Positions 25,390 to 37,390 of a DNA stretch of 64,000 nucleotides are shown in pieces (positions within the stretch are counted from its first letter, which is position 1; every line of letters begins with the position of its first letter). Position numbers and translations under genes: made by a program. The notes beneath the pieces are model-generated. The model was not told where the DNA came from. It saw nothing but the letters and a program-made list of their open reading frames with translations, and did not search any database. Origin of the DNA: Sipunculus nudus (taxonomy: Eukaryota; Annelida; Sipuncula; Golfingiida; Sipunculidae); assembly GCA_026874595.1 (NCBI GenBank), contig CM049313.1, forward strand, positions 56,995,159-57,059,158, written 5' to 3'.

Positions 25390-25572
25390 TCTGAAAAATC
25401 TCAGTAAACATATGGGTACATTTATACGCTTAAATTTATAATTAAAAAGGTTACTTTATGGTAATTATTAACATTCATTAGTCTGAAATGTCCTCCCTTT
25501 CAAAAAGGCCTGTCCAAAACATCCTAGTTTGAAATGTCCTAGTCCAAAATGTCCTAGTCTGAAACATCAAAC
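25390..25572 (-). repeat. Right inner arm with 'gtcctagtcc' units
   Basis: It is the inverted partner of 24826-25010: 'aaaatgtcctagtctgaaac', 'ggcctgtccaaaacatccta' and 'acatatgggtaca'. Confidence 0.7.
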
Positions 25573-26034
25573 ATTCAACATTCATGTAGGCCTACATATC
25601 AGTTGAGATGATGTTCTGATCTATATATGGCCAAGAAATTTATACCTCTAAACAACTGACAATTTCTCATCAGTAGAGATAATCCAATTTTTACTGATGA
25701 TCTATCATGAAATTGAAACCGATTCCTAACAATAGTGTACCATGATACATCATATGACACACATATAAGTATCTGTCAACAATTCCCAGATCTGTGCCAA
25801 TCAGCAACTGGTCGAGACAGAATCCTGATTAGGTTTTAGGCCAGCCTGAATTCCAAGCCTAGTCTAATACCTGTTTGCCCAGAGTGAGACCAATTCCTTA
25901 TTGTGACTCTGTCCAGTCCAAATCCTGTACTGGATCTGGTCCACTCAATATCCTGATTCACATTGTGCATGATTAGATGAAATACAGAATTACGCCTTCG
26001 GCACATAATTTCTAGTAAATTAATTAAAGGAGTC

Positions 26035-26160
26035 TTAACAATTACTGAAAAATACCAAAAGTACTTAAGTATGGGTAAGGGTCTTTATAATTACTGAAAA
26101 GTATGGAAAAGTTACCAAAAGTACCAACAATTTATCAAAAGTACTGAAAAGCACTATAAT
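26035..26160 (-). repeat. Degenerate 'accaaaagtac' repeats
   Basis: Short irregular units such as 'actgaaaagtaccaaaagtac' are present. This is the inverted counterpart of the longer tract at 27905-28660. Confidence 0.6.
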
Positions 26161-27904
26161 TTAGCTCCATTCGTGATCCTTTAGGATTATCTCATGATTT
26201 CATTGCATATATCGGGGCTTTCAGGCAGGTGCATGAGAAAAGGGTCTCTGAAGTTCAAAATTGTTTACAAACGCTCAGTTCTGAGGGTCCAGGCGTGGAA
26301 TGGGATGCACAAATTTCTGGATTAAGGACCTTGAAGCACTCAATGACCATTAGCAGTTGCCTAAATGAACCCATCAGTGGTGTAAATATCACACTGATAA
26401 CCGAGGCTTAAATTTAACTATAAGCAAGTAATCATATTAGGACACATTTTCTAATCATATAATGATTAGATTTTTACATAAAATACGAAAAAGATGCCCC
26501 CATAGAGAGGTGCACTTAGTAAGAGTTCATGAATTTCATGACCTACATACTTGCAATCAAAGACCTTACACTGGATTGTTGTTTATTTGTTTATTTATGA
26601 ACCCATCAATAAATTTACAGATCCAAGCAAAGGATCTGCTTGAAACGACACATCAGCTTCAGATGAGCAAATCAACATCAGTTGAGCCATCAGGCAGACT
26701 ATCAGCCCTGTTATAGGAATGCAGGGAAACTAATAAATAAATGAAAATAAACAGGAAATTCCGAAAAAAATCCCCGTTAAGGACTGTGAATATACCCTCA
26801 GTACAGAAGTGCCTGTAAGGAGAGGTTCAATTGTATATATCTGATCCATTTCACTTTTCAGTAATAGTCCAGAAAATACATGTGTGCCTTGAATACTTCA
26901 GTTGGTGATAGAAGCATCAAATTTTGCATACTTGTACTTAAAAAAATTCTTTACACTAAACCATGTTAGCCAGTAAGAATCCAAATGACCGCTAATTTTT
27001 TTTAAAGATGGCCATCAAACCCCTTCTCATATGAATGTGCATGTAACATCTGCAAGAGTGGTCAGATTTCAATGATCTTTATTTGGATATTCCAGTTATA
27101 TATACCATGTTCAAGGGTGTGTGATGCTTATTATAGTCTTTATGGGGTATTTCAAATGTGTTACCTGCTAATGGATCAGGAACATAGGTTCTCAATGTGA
27201 CATTTCTCTTCTTTTGTGATATATGAGTATTATATCATTATCATACTTACGGCTCTAAAGAGACAGTTTCATGAGTGATACAGGACCTTGATTTTTGTCT
27301 GTCTGTTTGTTGCCCTGTCATTTGATCTATTTGTAAACATAACCAATATTATACCATTTACCAAAAGTATGTTATTTTTACTGATTTTCTCTATACAAAT
27401 TTCATTATGTCACAATCTACATGAGTGTATAAGTGTTTCTTTTTAATGTACTGTTAGAATTTAAAAAGCAGACATAACAACAAACTTAAAATAATGCATT
27501 TAAAGATGACAGTTTAAATTTACATTACTAAGACATACTGGAGAGGACATCATTTTTAGTCAATAGAATGGAGTGTCAGATATCCTGCAGTATATGCCTA
27601 CCTGGACAAAGCCAACTGGACAAAATCGTGGTGCAGACTAGGGCAAAAGCCCACCCTTTTAATGGATTAAAATACAAAATTTATTATGGTTTTCTGTTGT
27701 ATTTATATATACTACTGTATCCACTTCAAAATGTATATAACATTCCATTATCCTAACAGTGTGTACTCAGTATACAGGTATGTTTATATGTTCATGGGCA
27801 TGTCCAGGAGGGCTTTAAGTTTTGTAGGGCTTAAAGCATTTTGTCCTTCACCTATTTACCAGGGTCACATGTTAAGAATTTTTTCTCTAAGGGAAACTAA
27901 GTGA

Positions 27905-28660
27905 CAGGCAAATTTTTACAGTCTTTTCAGTAATTTTTTGGCTATTTTTTAGTTTTATTTATGTTTCAGCTACATTTTGGTACTTTTAGTCTTTTTCAGT
28001 ATCTTCTTTTATTACTTTTCAGTTACTTTTCATCATCAGTAATGTAGGATTAAGAGTGTATACAATTTGCTTAGTTAACTGACAGTCTAAAACAACTTTT
28101 TGGTAATTTCTGTGTATTTATTAATTTACAATTTAATACTTTTAAATAACTGTTTGGTTCCTTTTCAGTCATTTTTTTGGTACTTTTTAGTAACTTTTGG
28201 TACTTTTCAATGTTCAGCAAGACCCATTCTGGACTAACATTTTGGTACTCTTCAGTATTTCTGTGATTACTTTTACATATTTTTAAAATGCTCTCTTTAT
28301 GAATATTCAGTCCTGAGTCCAATAATATTTTATTCATTGGAGTAACATTACAGTATTTTGTATTTTTCAGTGCCTTTTTGATAACTTTTGGTACTTTTCT
28401 TTTTCCTATTTATACATTCTGGTACAGCAACACTAGTACATTTCAGTAATGTTTCAGTAATCTTTTGGTCCATTAAACGTGACTGCCTTCTATATCTATT
28501 CTTTATCTTGTGTGCAGCAATATACTGGTACTTTTTGCAACTTTACGGTACTTTTCTGACTTTTTGTAACTTTACAATACTTCTGAAATATCCGTCAGCT
28601 GTATATATTCAGGGTCATGAGTGCAGCAAGACTTCAATATTTTCACTAACTTTTCAGTAA
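27905..28660 (+). repeat. Degenerate 'gtacttttcagtaacttttg' tract
   Basis: Some 25 or more irregular units of about 10-13 bases ('ttttggtactttt', 'ttttcagtaa') extend over 750 bases. The spacing is too irregular for a clean satellite. The tract lies inside the CACTA-type element. Confidence 0.65.
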
Positions 28661-29489
28661 TTTTTCAGATAGACAGGCTGAAGGCATTGCTAGCAGGTCA
28701 GAGCAAGCCAGATGTTTGGGTCTGGTTGGCCTGTAACTGCCTAAAAAGCTTTACACATGGGCAGACACCAGGCTGTCCAGGCCCAGATTCATGCAGGTCA
28801 ACATTGTACACCAGTGATACAGCAAGCTGATGAGAAAATAATGAGGTCTGGCTAATTGCCAGATGTGAATGCCCTGGTCTAGGAAGTAACTTTTCACTCA
28901 CTTTAAATTTGACCTGCTATTTGCTTTCAGTTTCAGGCAAATTGTTGGGAACAGTTTAAATGAATTTATCCATCTCTTGTAATTTAATTTGTAAACAGAA
29001 AGTTTTTGATCACTGCTCTTTCCAATCTCTTCTAAAATTGAACAACATTCACAGATTCGATCCACATGGATCATGAAGAACACATGTTATATAAACATGT
29101 ATATTGGCTATCCCAGCCCTGACCACCAGCAGACTCATGGTATGAAGATAAGCAATGCAGCCAGTGCCACAGCCCTGGCCCCTCATAAGCCAAATTTACT
29201 TTGAACTTGACACCCTAACATTTTGTCTCTTGTGTTTAGTCTTATGTAATAAGCCAGTCCAGCCTCCACATGAATCTGAGGGCCTCACTTGCCATGCTGG
29301 ATTCTTAAGCCCCATGAGAGAACATTTTTTTGATACATGGTGAGGCAGATTGAGTTCTTGAAACTAGCAAGCTTTTTGCTTAGATCTGGATCAACTACAT
29401 ACGTACACCAGAATTATTCTATAATGGAGCCTAGGAAAACATAGCATCTTCAAAACCATTATTATTAGAGGTGCAGTCAGGTTCTTGTC

Positions 29490-30780
29490 TTTAGTCTAAC
29501 AGCAGAAAGCAGCGTAGCAAAGGGAGAGAGCACAGGAGATGTAGGCTCTCCTGTTCTAAGATCAAGAATCTACCAAGGCAGAATGAGAATTTCTGCTCTT
29601 CCTGGGAAAAATGAGTTCCCATTCTTCTCAGGAAAAAAAAGAAAATCAATTCATAATATCTTTTGATTCTCATTTTTCCAAAGAGAAAGGAGAATTCTGT
29701 TTTCCCAGGAACAATTAAAAGGAATTCTCATTTTCCCTAGAACTAAATTAATATGGGATATCGCTAATACCCATACTTTTGTGTTTGGAGGCAGAATATG
29801 CCTGTTTGCTTGAAAAATTGCAGGCAAACAACTAGCACCCCTGGCATACACAGCCTGTTCAGCCCATTCATTCAATGCAGCTGCTTGTGCACTGGGCATG
29901 GCGCTTTTTATTACTAATTATTATGAAATTTAATATGGTCTGTTTTCATATTCTATTGAGTTGAAATTAAACTGGTTGCATGAACGTGAAAAAGCTTAGA
30001 AATGACATATTGCACTAGAACTTAATCTTGTATCATGGGACTGCCATAATAATTCAGGGCAAAGCTACACATGTATGGCCTTTCATTTAGGCCTATGGAT
30101 AAATGTCAGGTTTTTCATTTAACCTTCCTTGAAGCATACTAACAATTAATTACAGCCTCAATAGTGTATATAAGCTGGTATAGTGGGGATGGTCAGATAA
30201 GACAGTGCTAATGATTGTCTGGCTGAATCACACTTGCCTGCATTAATGGACTTGAAGCTGTGATAGCCAGTGGTATTTCTCCTACATTTACATGAGAGAT
30301 TACATTATTGTACATGATATCCTTTGATAGGATGGGAAGGTTTATATAATAAAAACAAACACCTAAATAGCATTACACTCTTTATAACATCCAATAAAAC
30401 CATTACTGGCCTTTAAAGTAGAATGTGATTTTATTTTTATTCTGTGGCAAGAACCTGTATTTACCATTTAAAATTTAAATAATGGCACAAAATAAAAATT
30501 CAGAATGATAAAAATTGATAGTTTCATACTTATTCCAACTTGCAATAGTATGCATCTTATCTTATAAAGAGAATTTGATTTTTTTGTGTAGCTTCATTTT
30601 CTTTAAGTTTCAAAACTTAGATGTGAGAAGAAATTTTTCAAAGGTAGAGATAAAGAGTTCAAATCTGGCATGGAATGGCTCCTGTTCCTTCCAGGATTAA
30701 TGAGAATTCTCATTTTTCCCCAGGTTTGAATTTCAAAATTGTATTCCAGCCTCTCCCAGGAAAAATTAAAATTCTAAAGT
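29490..30780. repeat. AT-rich stretch with 'gaattctcatttttcc' motifs
   Basis: The motif 'agaattctcattttcccagg' or its inverse recurs at about 29585-29745 and 30690-30770. The rest of the stretch shows no gene or clear element boundary. Confidence 0.4.
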
Positions 30781-30875
30781 TGTACAAATAAATTTCTGTT
30801 AACCTGAAACTGGGTCCAGAGTTGATTAATAAACCATGATTTACATCTGTACCTTTGGCTTAATAGCAGTACTTA

Positions 30876-31229
30876 TCACTAAGATTCACTCCTGGTCACT
30901 CTTGGTCACTACCTGTCAATCACCCACCAACAAGGATCACTGGTGGTCACAGTCATTATCACCTCTCATCAAGCTAGTGTCTGGTGGAGTAACCATGTTC
31001 ACTCAGCATCACTGCCAGTCACTCCTGGTCACTCAGCAAATTATCAATTAGTTGCACCCCTTCAACTGATCCCCAGGGCTGCTCAACTATCACTGCTGGT
31101 CACACAGTGATAGTCTGTGAACAGTTTAGTCACTCCCCATCACTGCTAATTACCTGTTGCGTGGCAGTGACCAGGAGTGATGAAAACGGTCACAGACCTT
31201 CCCTTTGTGATAGCCCAGTTCTCATAGTG
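30876..31229 (-). repeat. Right terminal inverted repeat of the CACTA-type element
   Basis: It is the inverted partner of 21525-21880 and ends ..GTTCTCATAGTG at 31229, followed by the TAT duplication. Confidence 0.85.
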
Positions 31230-31889
31230 TATGGTTTCACGACGGTCCCGCCGCCGCCGAAATAAAACCTTGTGAGTGGGATAACTAAAAAAATATTTCA
31301 CTGATTTTTTTCAAACTTTACATTTGTATAGATAAAGGTAAGGGGACGAAGCCTATTTAAAATGGGGTCATGATCCATGCTAGGAGAATGACCTTGACCT
31401 TGAATAGGTCCATTATTGCTGAAAATAACACAAATTCTTAAATATCTCAAGTAAGCTTGCATGGACTGGTCTGAAAATTAAGGTGACCGAAGATCTTGGA
31501 TAGCCTTGTGATATACCGGAAACTGGTGGCGCCACCTATTATCCTTTTCTTGTTTTTACACCTTTTAATACCCCCATAATTGCCACTTGACAGTACTGTA
31601 AGCATTATAAGTCAAAAACTAATGGACAGATTTCTTTCATATTATGCACATGTAGAGAGATGGGCTATGGGATGAGGTCTGTTTACATTTGGGTCATGAC
31701 CTTTACCATGAGAGTGGCCTTGACCTTTAATGTGTCCATATTTGGTGAAATCACACACCTCTTATGATATCTCCAGTGTTGATAGCCATATGGATTTCAA
31801 ACGTGATTTATGTATGGCCCACTACTAAAGTAAGAACCCTATAGGTTCCTGGGTTCATGAGGTCTATGGTCAAGGTCACTGGACTTGCA

Positions 31890-32940
31890 TCTTAAAAGAT
31901 ACTGTTGATGCATTTTAAGCCAAACTTTCAAGGTCTTCCATCTTGAATATATAGTTCACTTGCCAATAGTGGATGATCCATATCAATTTTGGGGTCACAA
32001 GAACAAAGGTCAAGGCCACAGGAGCTATATGTCAAAAAATTAGTTTCTGGATGATAATTCCTGCTTTTATTGATGTATTGATTTTAAACTTGACTTATAT
32101 ATGTCCCATTGAAAAAGCAAGACTCCAATTGATTTTTGGGTCCAAAGGTCAAGGTCACAGGACACATCTTTAAAAAGATTGTGGATGCATTTTCAGCCAA
32201 ACATTTCATCTCAGACCTTTCATCTTGCACATATAGTTCATCTGCCAATAGAGGAAGACCCCTATCAATTTTGAGGTCACAAGGTCAAAGGTGAAGGTCA
32301 CAGGAGCCATCTGTCCAAAAATTAGTTTCTGGATGATAATGCCTGCTTTAATTGATGTATGGATTTCAAACTTGACTTGTATATGTCCCATTGGAAAAGC
32401 AAGACCCGAATTGATTTTGGGATCATTAGGTCAAAGGTCAAGGTCACAGGACACATCTTCAAAAAGATGTGGATGCATTTTCAGCCAAACATTTCATCTC
32501 AGACATTTCATCTTGCACATACAGTTCCCCTGCCAATAGAGGAAGATGCCTGTCAATTGTGAGGTCACAAGGTCAAAGGTGAAAGTCACAGGAGCCATTT
32601 GTCCAAAAATTAGTTCCTGAGATGATAATGCAAGCTTGGATTAATATATGGATTTCAAACCTGACTTATATATATCCCATCAATAAATCTAGACCTCTAT
32701 TGATTTATATATAAAAGTGGATGATCAATATCAATTTTGGGGTCACAAGGTCAAAGGTCAAGGCCACAGGAGCCATCTGTCCAAAAATTAGTTTCTGGAT
32801 GATAATTCCTGCCTTTATTGATGTATAGATTTCAAACTTGACTTATATATGTCCCATTGAAAAAGCAAGACCCCAATTGATTTTTGGGTCATGAGGTCAA
32901 AGGTCAAGGTCACAGGACCAACATCTTCAAAAAGATTGTG
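31890..32940 (+). repeat. AGGTCA-rich tandem units (about 190-290 bases)
   Basis: Four units each carry 'ccaaaaattagtttctggat', 'gatttcaaacttgacttata' and 'aggtcaaaggtcaaggtcac'. The 'gatgataat' landmark recurs near 32050, 32332, 32621 and 32803. The units form the core of the family D copy 2 HINE. Short reading frames shared between units are by-products of repetition. Confidence 0.75.
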
Positions 32941-33248
32941 GATTGATAGATGGAAGAAACAATAATTGCTTGCAAGGTGTCAGTATATGCTGCTAAAAAT
33001 GGGGGCCTATTCTTAAAGGGGGAGGGGGGCCCTACTATGTCTGGGGATACTCTGACACCTGTGGTGCCATGAAATATCTAGTTCACTATGTTTTAACCAG
33101 ACATAAATGATAAGAATTTATGGCAACGTAGAAAGTTTAAACATAATTGGCATATAGGTTCTGCAACAATTTTACTAGTTGTGAATCGCAGCCCATGATG
33201 TCGCAGGTCATGCTTGGCAGCTGAGCGTCATGACCCATTGGTCACTTG

Positions 33249-33973
33249 TTAATAACAAATTAAAGACAAATGGAAAAGGAATTTGTTAGTTGATAATAAC
33301 AGGAAATTAACTTGCAGTTACTGATGATATAAGAATCTTGTATCGATTGATAGAATGTCACATATTCCAAATAACACCATGCAGTCACCTATGGTATTTT
33401 TCAGTTCAATTTTAGTATAAAAAAATAAATCATATTATTCATTACTAATCACTAGGGATCATATGAAGGAAATTGATGATAGACAAAGATGCAGTTGATA
33501 ATATTAATCTAGATTCCTGCTGTCTCTAGTGTGTACATTGATGTGAAATTAGTCCAAAATGAATATATTACATTTATTTTTTTTAATATGAATAAAAGCC
33601 ATAAAACCAGGTACTTATGATCATTATTTAAATGTGTGAAATTTGTATATTCTGGATTCTCAACATCATTGTTTGGTGAAAACTGAATAAATACCAGACA
33701 TGGTGCGAATACTTTGCATATGTATTTGAATATGAATATAAATATGTACTCCATTATAAAAATTCTTGCATAAGAATGGGAATTCAGGTAAAAATGAAAG
33801 TATATGAATACCAGTGCAAATACTTTCAAAATGTATTCATGAATGCATTCATGAATATATTCTTTGATATTATTTTAATAATCATTTCAGTTGTATTTTA
33901 TTTTAAAAAATCATACGAGACTCTTATTATTTTTAATAAAAATTATGTTTGGGAATAAAATATATATATATAT
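33249..33973 (+). mobile_element. Family B long copy, continuation; duplicated at 59085-59800
   Basis: From 'taataacaaattaaagacaa' onward this stretch is about 90 percent or more identical by eye to 59085-59800. In the second locus the preceding sequence is the uninterrupted family B text, which shows that 19206-33248 is an insertion here. Reading frames on the minus strand (33509-33829, 59388-59591) are alike only because the DNA is duplicated. Confidence 0.65.
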
Positions 33974-34189
33974 TGTTACGGAACCTAATATAAACAGATC
34001 ACGTATGCGTGATGAACACAAATTTTGTAATGGAGATAAAAAAAAAATCAGATTCTGTAACACTATGCAGCAGGAAATGACTAGGGGAATGAATAAAGAA
34101 GTCAGTGTTTTTTATGCCCCCGCCACAAAGTGGCCGGGGCATATAGTTTTACCCATGTCCATCATTCCGTCATTCCGTCATTCCGAAAT

Positions 34190-36369
34190 CAAACAGTTGT
34201 ACAGACTTTTTTGGCAATGCCTGCAGATATTGGCCTGATTTTTGGTGTGTGGGCAGATAATGACCAGTTACAGATCGAGTTCGCGTTTCCTCCCGGTTGA
34301 CCTTTTTTTGACCGTTTTACGGCTCCTAAACTTAGAAAATTTCATGAAAAATAGAAATTTTCATGACAAATACACATGTACAGACTTTTTTTCGCAATGC
34401 CTGCAGATATTGGCCTGATTTTTGGTGTGTGGGCAGATAATGACCAGTTACAGATCTAGTTCGCGTTTCATCCCGGTTGACCTACTTTTGACCTTTTTAC
34501 GGCTCCTAAACTTAGAAAATTTCATGAAAAATAGAAATTTTCATGACAAATACACATGTACGCACTTTTTTTAGCAATGCCTGCAGATATTGGCCTGATT
34601 TTTGGTGTGTGGGCAGATAATGACCAGTTACAGATCGAGTTCGCGTTTCCTCCCAGTTGACCTACTTTGACTGTTTTACGGCTCCTAAACTTAGAAAATT
34701 TCATGAAAAATAGAAATTTTCATGACAAATACACATGTACGCACTTTTTTTCGCAATGCCTGCAGATATTGGCCTGATTTTTGGTTTGTGGGCAGATAAT
34801 GACCAGTTACAGATCGAGTTCGCGTTTCGTCCCAGTTGACCTACTTTTGACTGTTTTACGGCTCCTAAACTTAGAAAATTTCATGAAAAATAGAAATTTT
34901 CATGACTTATACACATGTACGGACTTTTTTTCGCAGTGCCTGCAGATATTGGCCTGATTTTTGTTGTGTGGGCAGATAATGACCAGTTACAGATCGAGTT
35001 CGCGTTTCACCCCGGTTGACCTACTTTTGACCTTTTTACGGCTCCTAAACTTAGAAAATTTCATGAAAAATAGAAATTTTCATGACAAATACACATGTAC
35101 GGACTTTTTTTGCAATGCCTGCAGATATTGGCCTGATTTTTGGTGTGTGTGCAGATAATGACCAGTTACAGATATAGTTCGCGTTTCATCCCAGTTGACC
35201 TACTTTTGACCGTTTTACGGCTCCTGAACATAGAAAATTTCATGAAAAATCGAAATTTTCATGACAAATACACATGTACAGACTTTTTTTCGCAATGCCT
35301 GCAGATATTGGCCTGATTTTTGGTGTGTGGGCAGATAATGACCAGTTACAGATTGAGTTCGCGTTTCGTCCCAGTTGACCTACTTTTGACTTTTTTACTG
35401 CTCCTAAACTTAGAAAATTTCATGAAAAATAGAAATTTTCATGACAAATACACATGTACGCACTTTTTTTCGCAATGCCTGCAGATATTGGCCTGATTTT
35501 TGGTGTGTGGGCAGATAATGACCAGTTACAGATTGAGTTCGCGTTTCGTCCCAGTTGACCTACTTTTGACTTTTTTACTGCTCCTAAACTTAGAAAATTT
35601 CATGAAAAATAGAAATTTTCATGACAAATACACATGTACGCACTTTTTTTCGCAATGCCTGCAGATATTGGCCTGATTTTTGGTGTGTGGGCAGATAATG
35701 ACCAGTTACAGATTGAGTTCGCGTTTCGTCCCAGTTGACCTACTTTTGACTGTTTTACGGCTCCTAAACTTAGAAAATTTCATGAAAAATAGAAATTTTC
35801 ATGACAAATACACATGTACGGACTTTTTTTCGCAGTGCCTGCAGATATTGGCCTGATTTTTGGTGTGTGTGCAGATAATGACCAGTTACAGATCAAGTTC
35901 GTTTTTCGTCCCGGTTGACCTACTTTTGACCGTTTTACGGCTCTTAAACTTAGAAAAATTCATGAAAAATAGAAATTTTCATGACAAATACACATGTACG
36001 GACATTTTTTCGCAATGCCTGCAGATATTGGCCTTATTTTTGGTGTGTGGGCAGATGATGACCAGTTACAGATGAAGTTCCCGTTTTGTCCCGGTTGACC
36101 TACTTTTGACTGTTTTACGGCTCCTAAACTTAGAAAATTTCATGAAAAATAGAAATTTTCATGACAAATACTCATGTACGGACTTTTTTACGCAATGCCT
36201 GCAGATATTGGCCTGATTTTTGGTGTGTGGGCAGATAATGACCAGTTACAGATTGAGTTTGTGTTTCGTCCCGGTTGACCTGCTTTTGACCGTTTTACGG
36301 CTCCTAAACTTAGAAAAATTCATGAAAAATAGAAATTTTCATGACAAATACACATGTACAGCCGTTTTT
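34190..36369 (+). repeat. Tandem array, 12 units of 179-180 bp
   Basis: The landmark 'gcaatgcctgcagatattgg' recurs at about 34214, 34394, 34574, 34753, 34933, 35112, 35292, 35472, 35652, 35832, 36012 and 36192. Two neighbouring units (about 35291-35470 and 35471-35650) look identical, which suggests recent unequal exchange. Each unit has an inverted motif GAAAATTTC..GAAATTTTC. Confidence 0.92.
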
Positions 36370-37044
36370 AGCCCTCAGCTTATAGGCTGATGGGCTATTG
36401 TCGTCACCCAAGCTGTCTGTCTGTCCATCTGTCTGTCCGGTGTCTGTCCGTCCGTCCGTCAGTTCCGCATCTGTTAACTTTTACCTTGTGAGCGGGATAT
36501 CTCTAAAAGGATTCACCATTGGAATTTTATTTCATCAGTGAAGATGTATATCGATAAAATCTCAGTCAAGTTCGAAGATGGGTGACCTTGACCCATTTTT
36601 CTACATTTTAGAGCTGATTATAGAAAAACACTCAGAAGTTTATATCTCAGGAGCCATTGTGTGGATTTTCACAAAACTTACTATGATCATTGGGACTGAT
36701 GGTCTGTATGTGCTGCACAATTTTGTTGGCGCCACCTGCAATTTCTGATTTTTTAATGAAATTTTATCGGATTTTTTCAATTTTGGCCTTTTGTGCAGGA
36801 TATCTCCAAAGGTATTCAACACAGGAACTTCTTTTCTTCAGTGCTATTGCATTATATTTACAAAATCTTGGTCAAGTTCAAAGATGGGTGATCTTGACCT
36901 ACTTTTCAAGGTCACAGAGCTTAGTATAGAAAAAAACTTAGGAGCTTATTTCTCAGGAAGCATTTGGTGGATTGTTATGAAACATGGTATATTCCTCTCC
37001 AATTTAAATTTATAAATGATTATCAACTTCTGCTAATATTCTAG
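36370..37044 (+). mobile_element. Small HINE (family H) inside the 180-bp array
   Basis: The 5' palindrome AGCCC-t-CAGC..GCTG-at-GGGCT (36370-36395) is followed by a TCTG/TCCG run, two related core units ('gagcgggatatctctaaaag' and 'gtgcaggatatctccaaagg') and CTAG at 37041-37044, then T. The array resumes directly after it. No strong 3' hairpin is seen. Confidence 0.65.
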
Positions 37045-37390
37045 TTTCGCAATACAATGCTTACAGATACTGGCCTAATGTTTGGTCTGTGGGCGCATAA
37101 TGACCACTTACAGATCGAGTTCGCGTTTCGTCCCAGTTAACCTATTTTTCACCATATGACAATTCCTGAACATAGAAAATTTCATGAAAGACAGAAATTT
37201 TCATGAAAAATGCATATATATGGACTTTTTTTCACAATGCCTGCAGACACCGGCCTGATTTTTGGTGTGTTGCTTGATAATGACCCTTTACAGATCGAGT
37301 TTGCATTTTGCCCTTGTTGACCTACTTTTGACCATACAACACTTCCTGAACTTAAAAAATTTTACAATATTTAACAAATGTTTCTAATTT
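37045..37390 (+). repeat. Two diverged 180-bp units
   Basis: Units at about 37047 and 37229 share 'cagatactggcctaatgttt' and 'gttgacctacttttgacc' with the main array but are clearly more diverged. Edge units older than the centre fit growth of an array from its middle. Confidence 0.8.

Larger units (their letters stand above)
24632..25734. mobile_element. hAT-like foldback element nested in the CACTA-type element
   Basis: The left end is TAGTGATGGGCTGATT; the right end is the inverse of TATTGTTAGGAATCGG. The flanking 8-base duplications are GTGTATCA (24624-24631) and GTGTACCA (25735-25742), one mismatch. Inside are long inverted arms at about 24826-25010 and 25390-25572, made of 'ttttggactaggacatttcagactagg' units and then 'attattaccatgaagttacctttt' against its inverse. 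The ends resemble those of the element at 12985-15339. No coding capacity is seen. Confidence 0.7.
21525..31229. mobile_element. CACTA-type (EnSpm-like) element with long terminal inverted repeats
   Basis: It is a 9.7-kb segment with identical ends CACTATGAGAACTGGGC in inverted orientation, flanked on both sides by TAT (21522-21524 and 31230-31232). CACTA ends with a 3-base duplication are the known signature of the CACTA/EnSpm group. The inverted repeats extend about 355 bases on each side and are rich in 'gtgac' and 'agtga' motifs, resembling subterminal transposase-binding repeats. The interior has only short reading frames and no recognised transposase, so the copy looks non-autonomous or decayed. 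It hosts an hAT-like foldback element (24632-25734). Confidence 0.75.
21496..33081 (+). mobile_element. Family D HINE, copy 2 (outer limits, split by the CACTA-type element)
   Basis: The 5' end is the imperfect palindrome GTATCCCCAGAC-aaa-GTCAGGGTAC (21497-21521). After the nested element the body resumes at 31233 ('ggtttcacgacggtcc', ccgccgccg), runs through 'ggtggcgccacct' and AGGTCA-rich tandem units, and ends with the hairpin GACACC-TGT-GGTGCC (one mismatch) and CTAG at 33078-33081, then T. The empty site is seen in the second copy at about 60505 ('ccatcaagtcactgtg'). Confidence 0.68.
19206..33248 (+). mobile_element. Long B-type HINE with AGGTCA-rich body (outer limits, split by nested insertions)
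   Basis: The 5' stem is AGCTTAGCTGAC..; a TCCG/GGCC run follows, then a body with many 'aggtcaaaggtcaaggtcac' phrases. Element sequence is 19206-21495 and 33082-33248; what lies between is inserted. The 3' end is 'cagctgagcgtca', the hairpin TGACC-catt-GGTCA and CTTG (33245-33248), followed by T. The same element, without the inner insertion, is found at 55736-57472 plus 60088-60673. It lies in the kinase intron. Confidence 0.7.

Noticed and set aside
31860-32562. Several frames of 60-80 residues with shared text
   Set aside because: They track the AGGTCA-rich tandem units of a HINE and shift frame from unit to unit.
33509-33829. Minus-strand frame alike to 59388-59591
   Set aside because: The DNA is a duplicated repeat segment; the frame breaks differently in the two copies and is very rich in Phe/Ile, as AT-rich shadows are.
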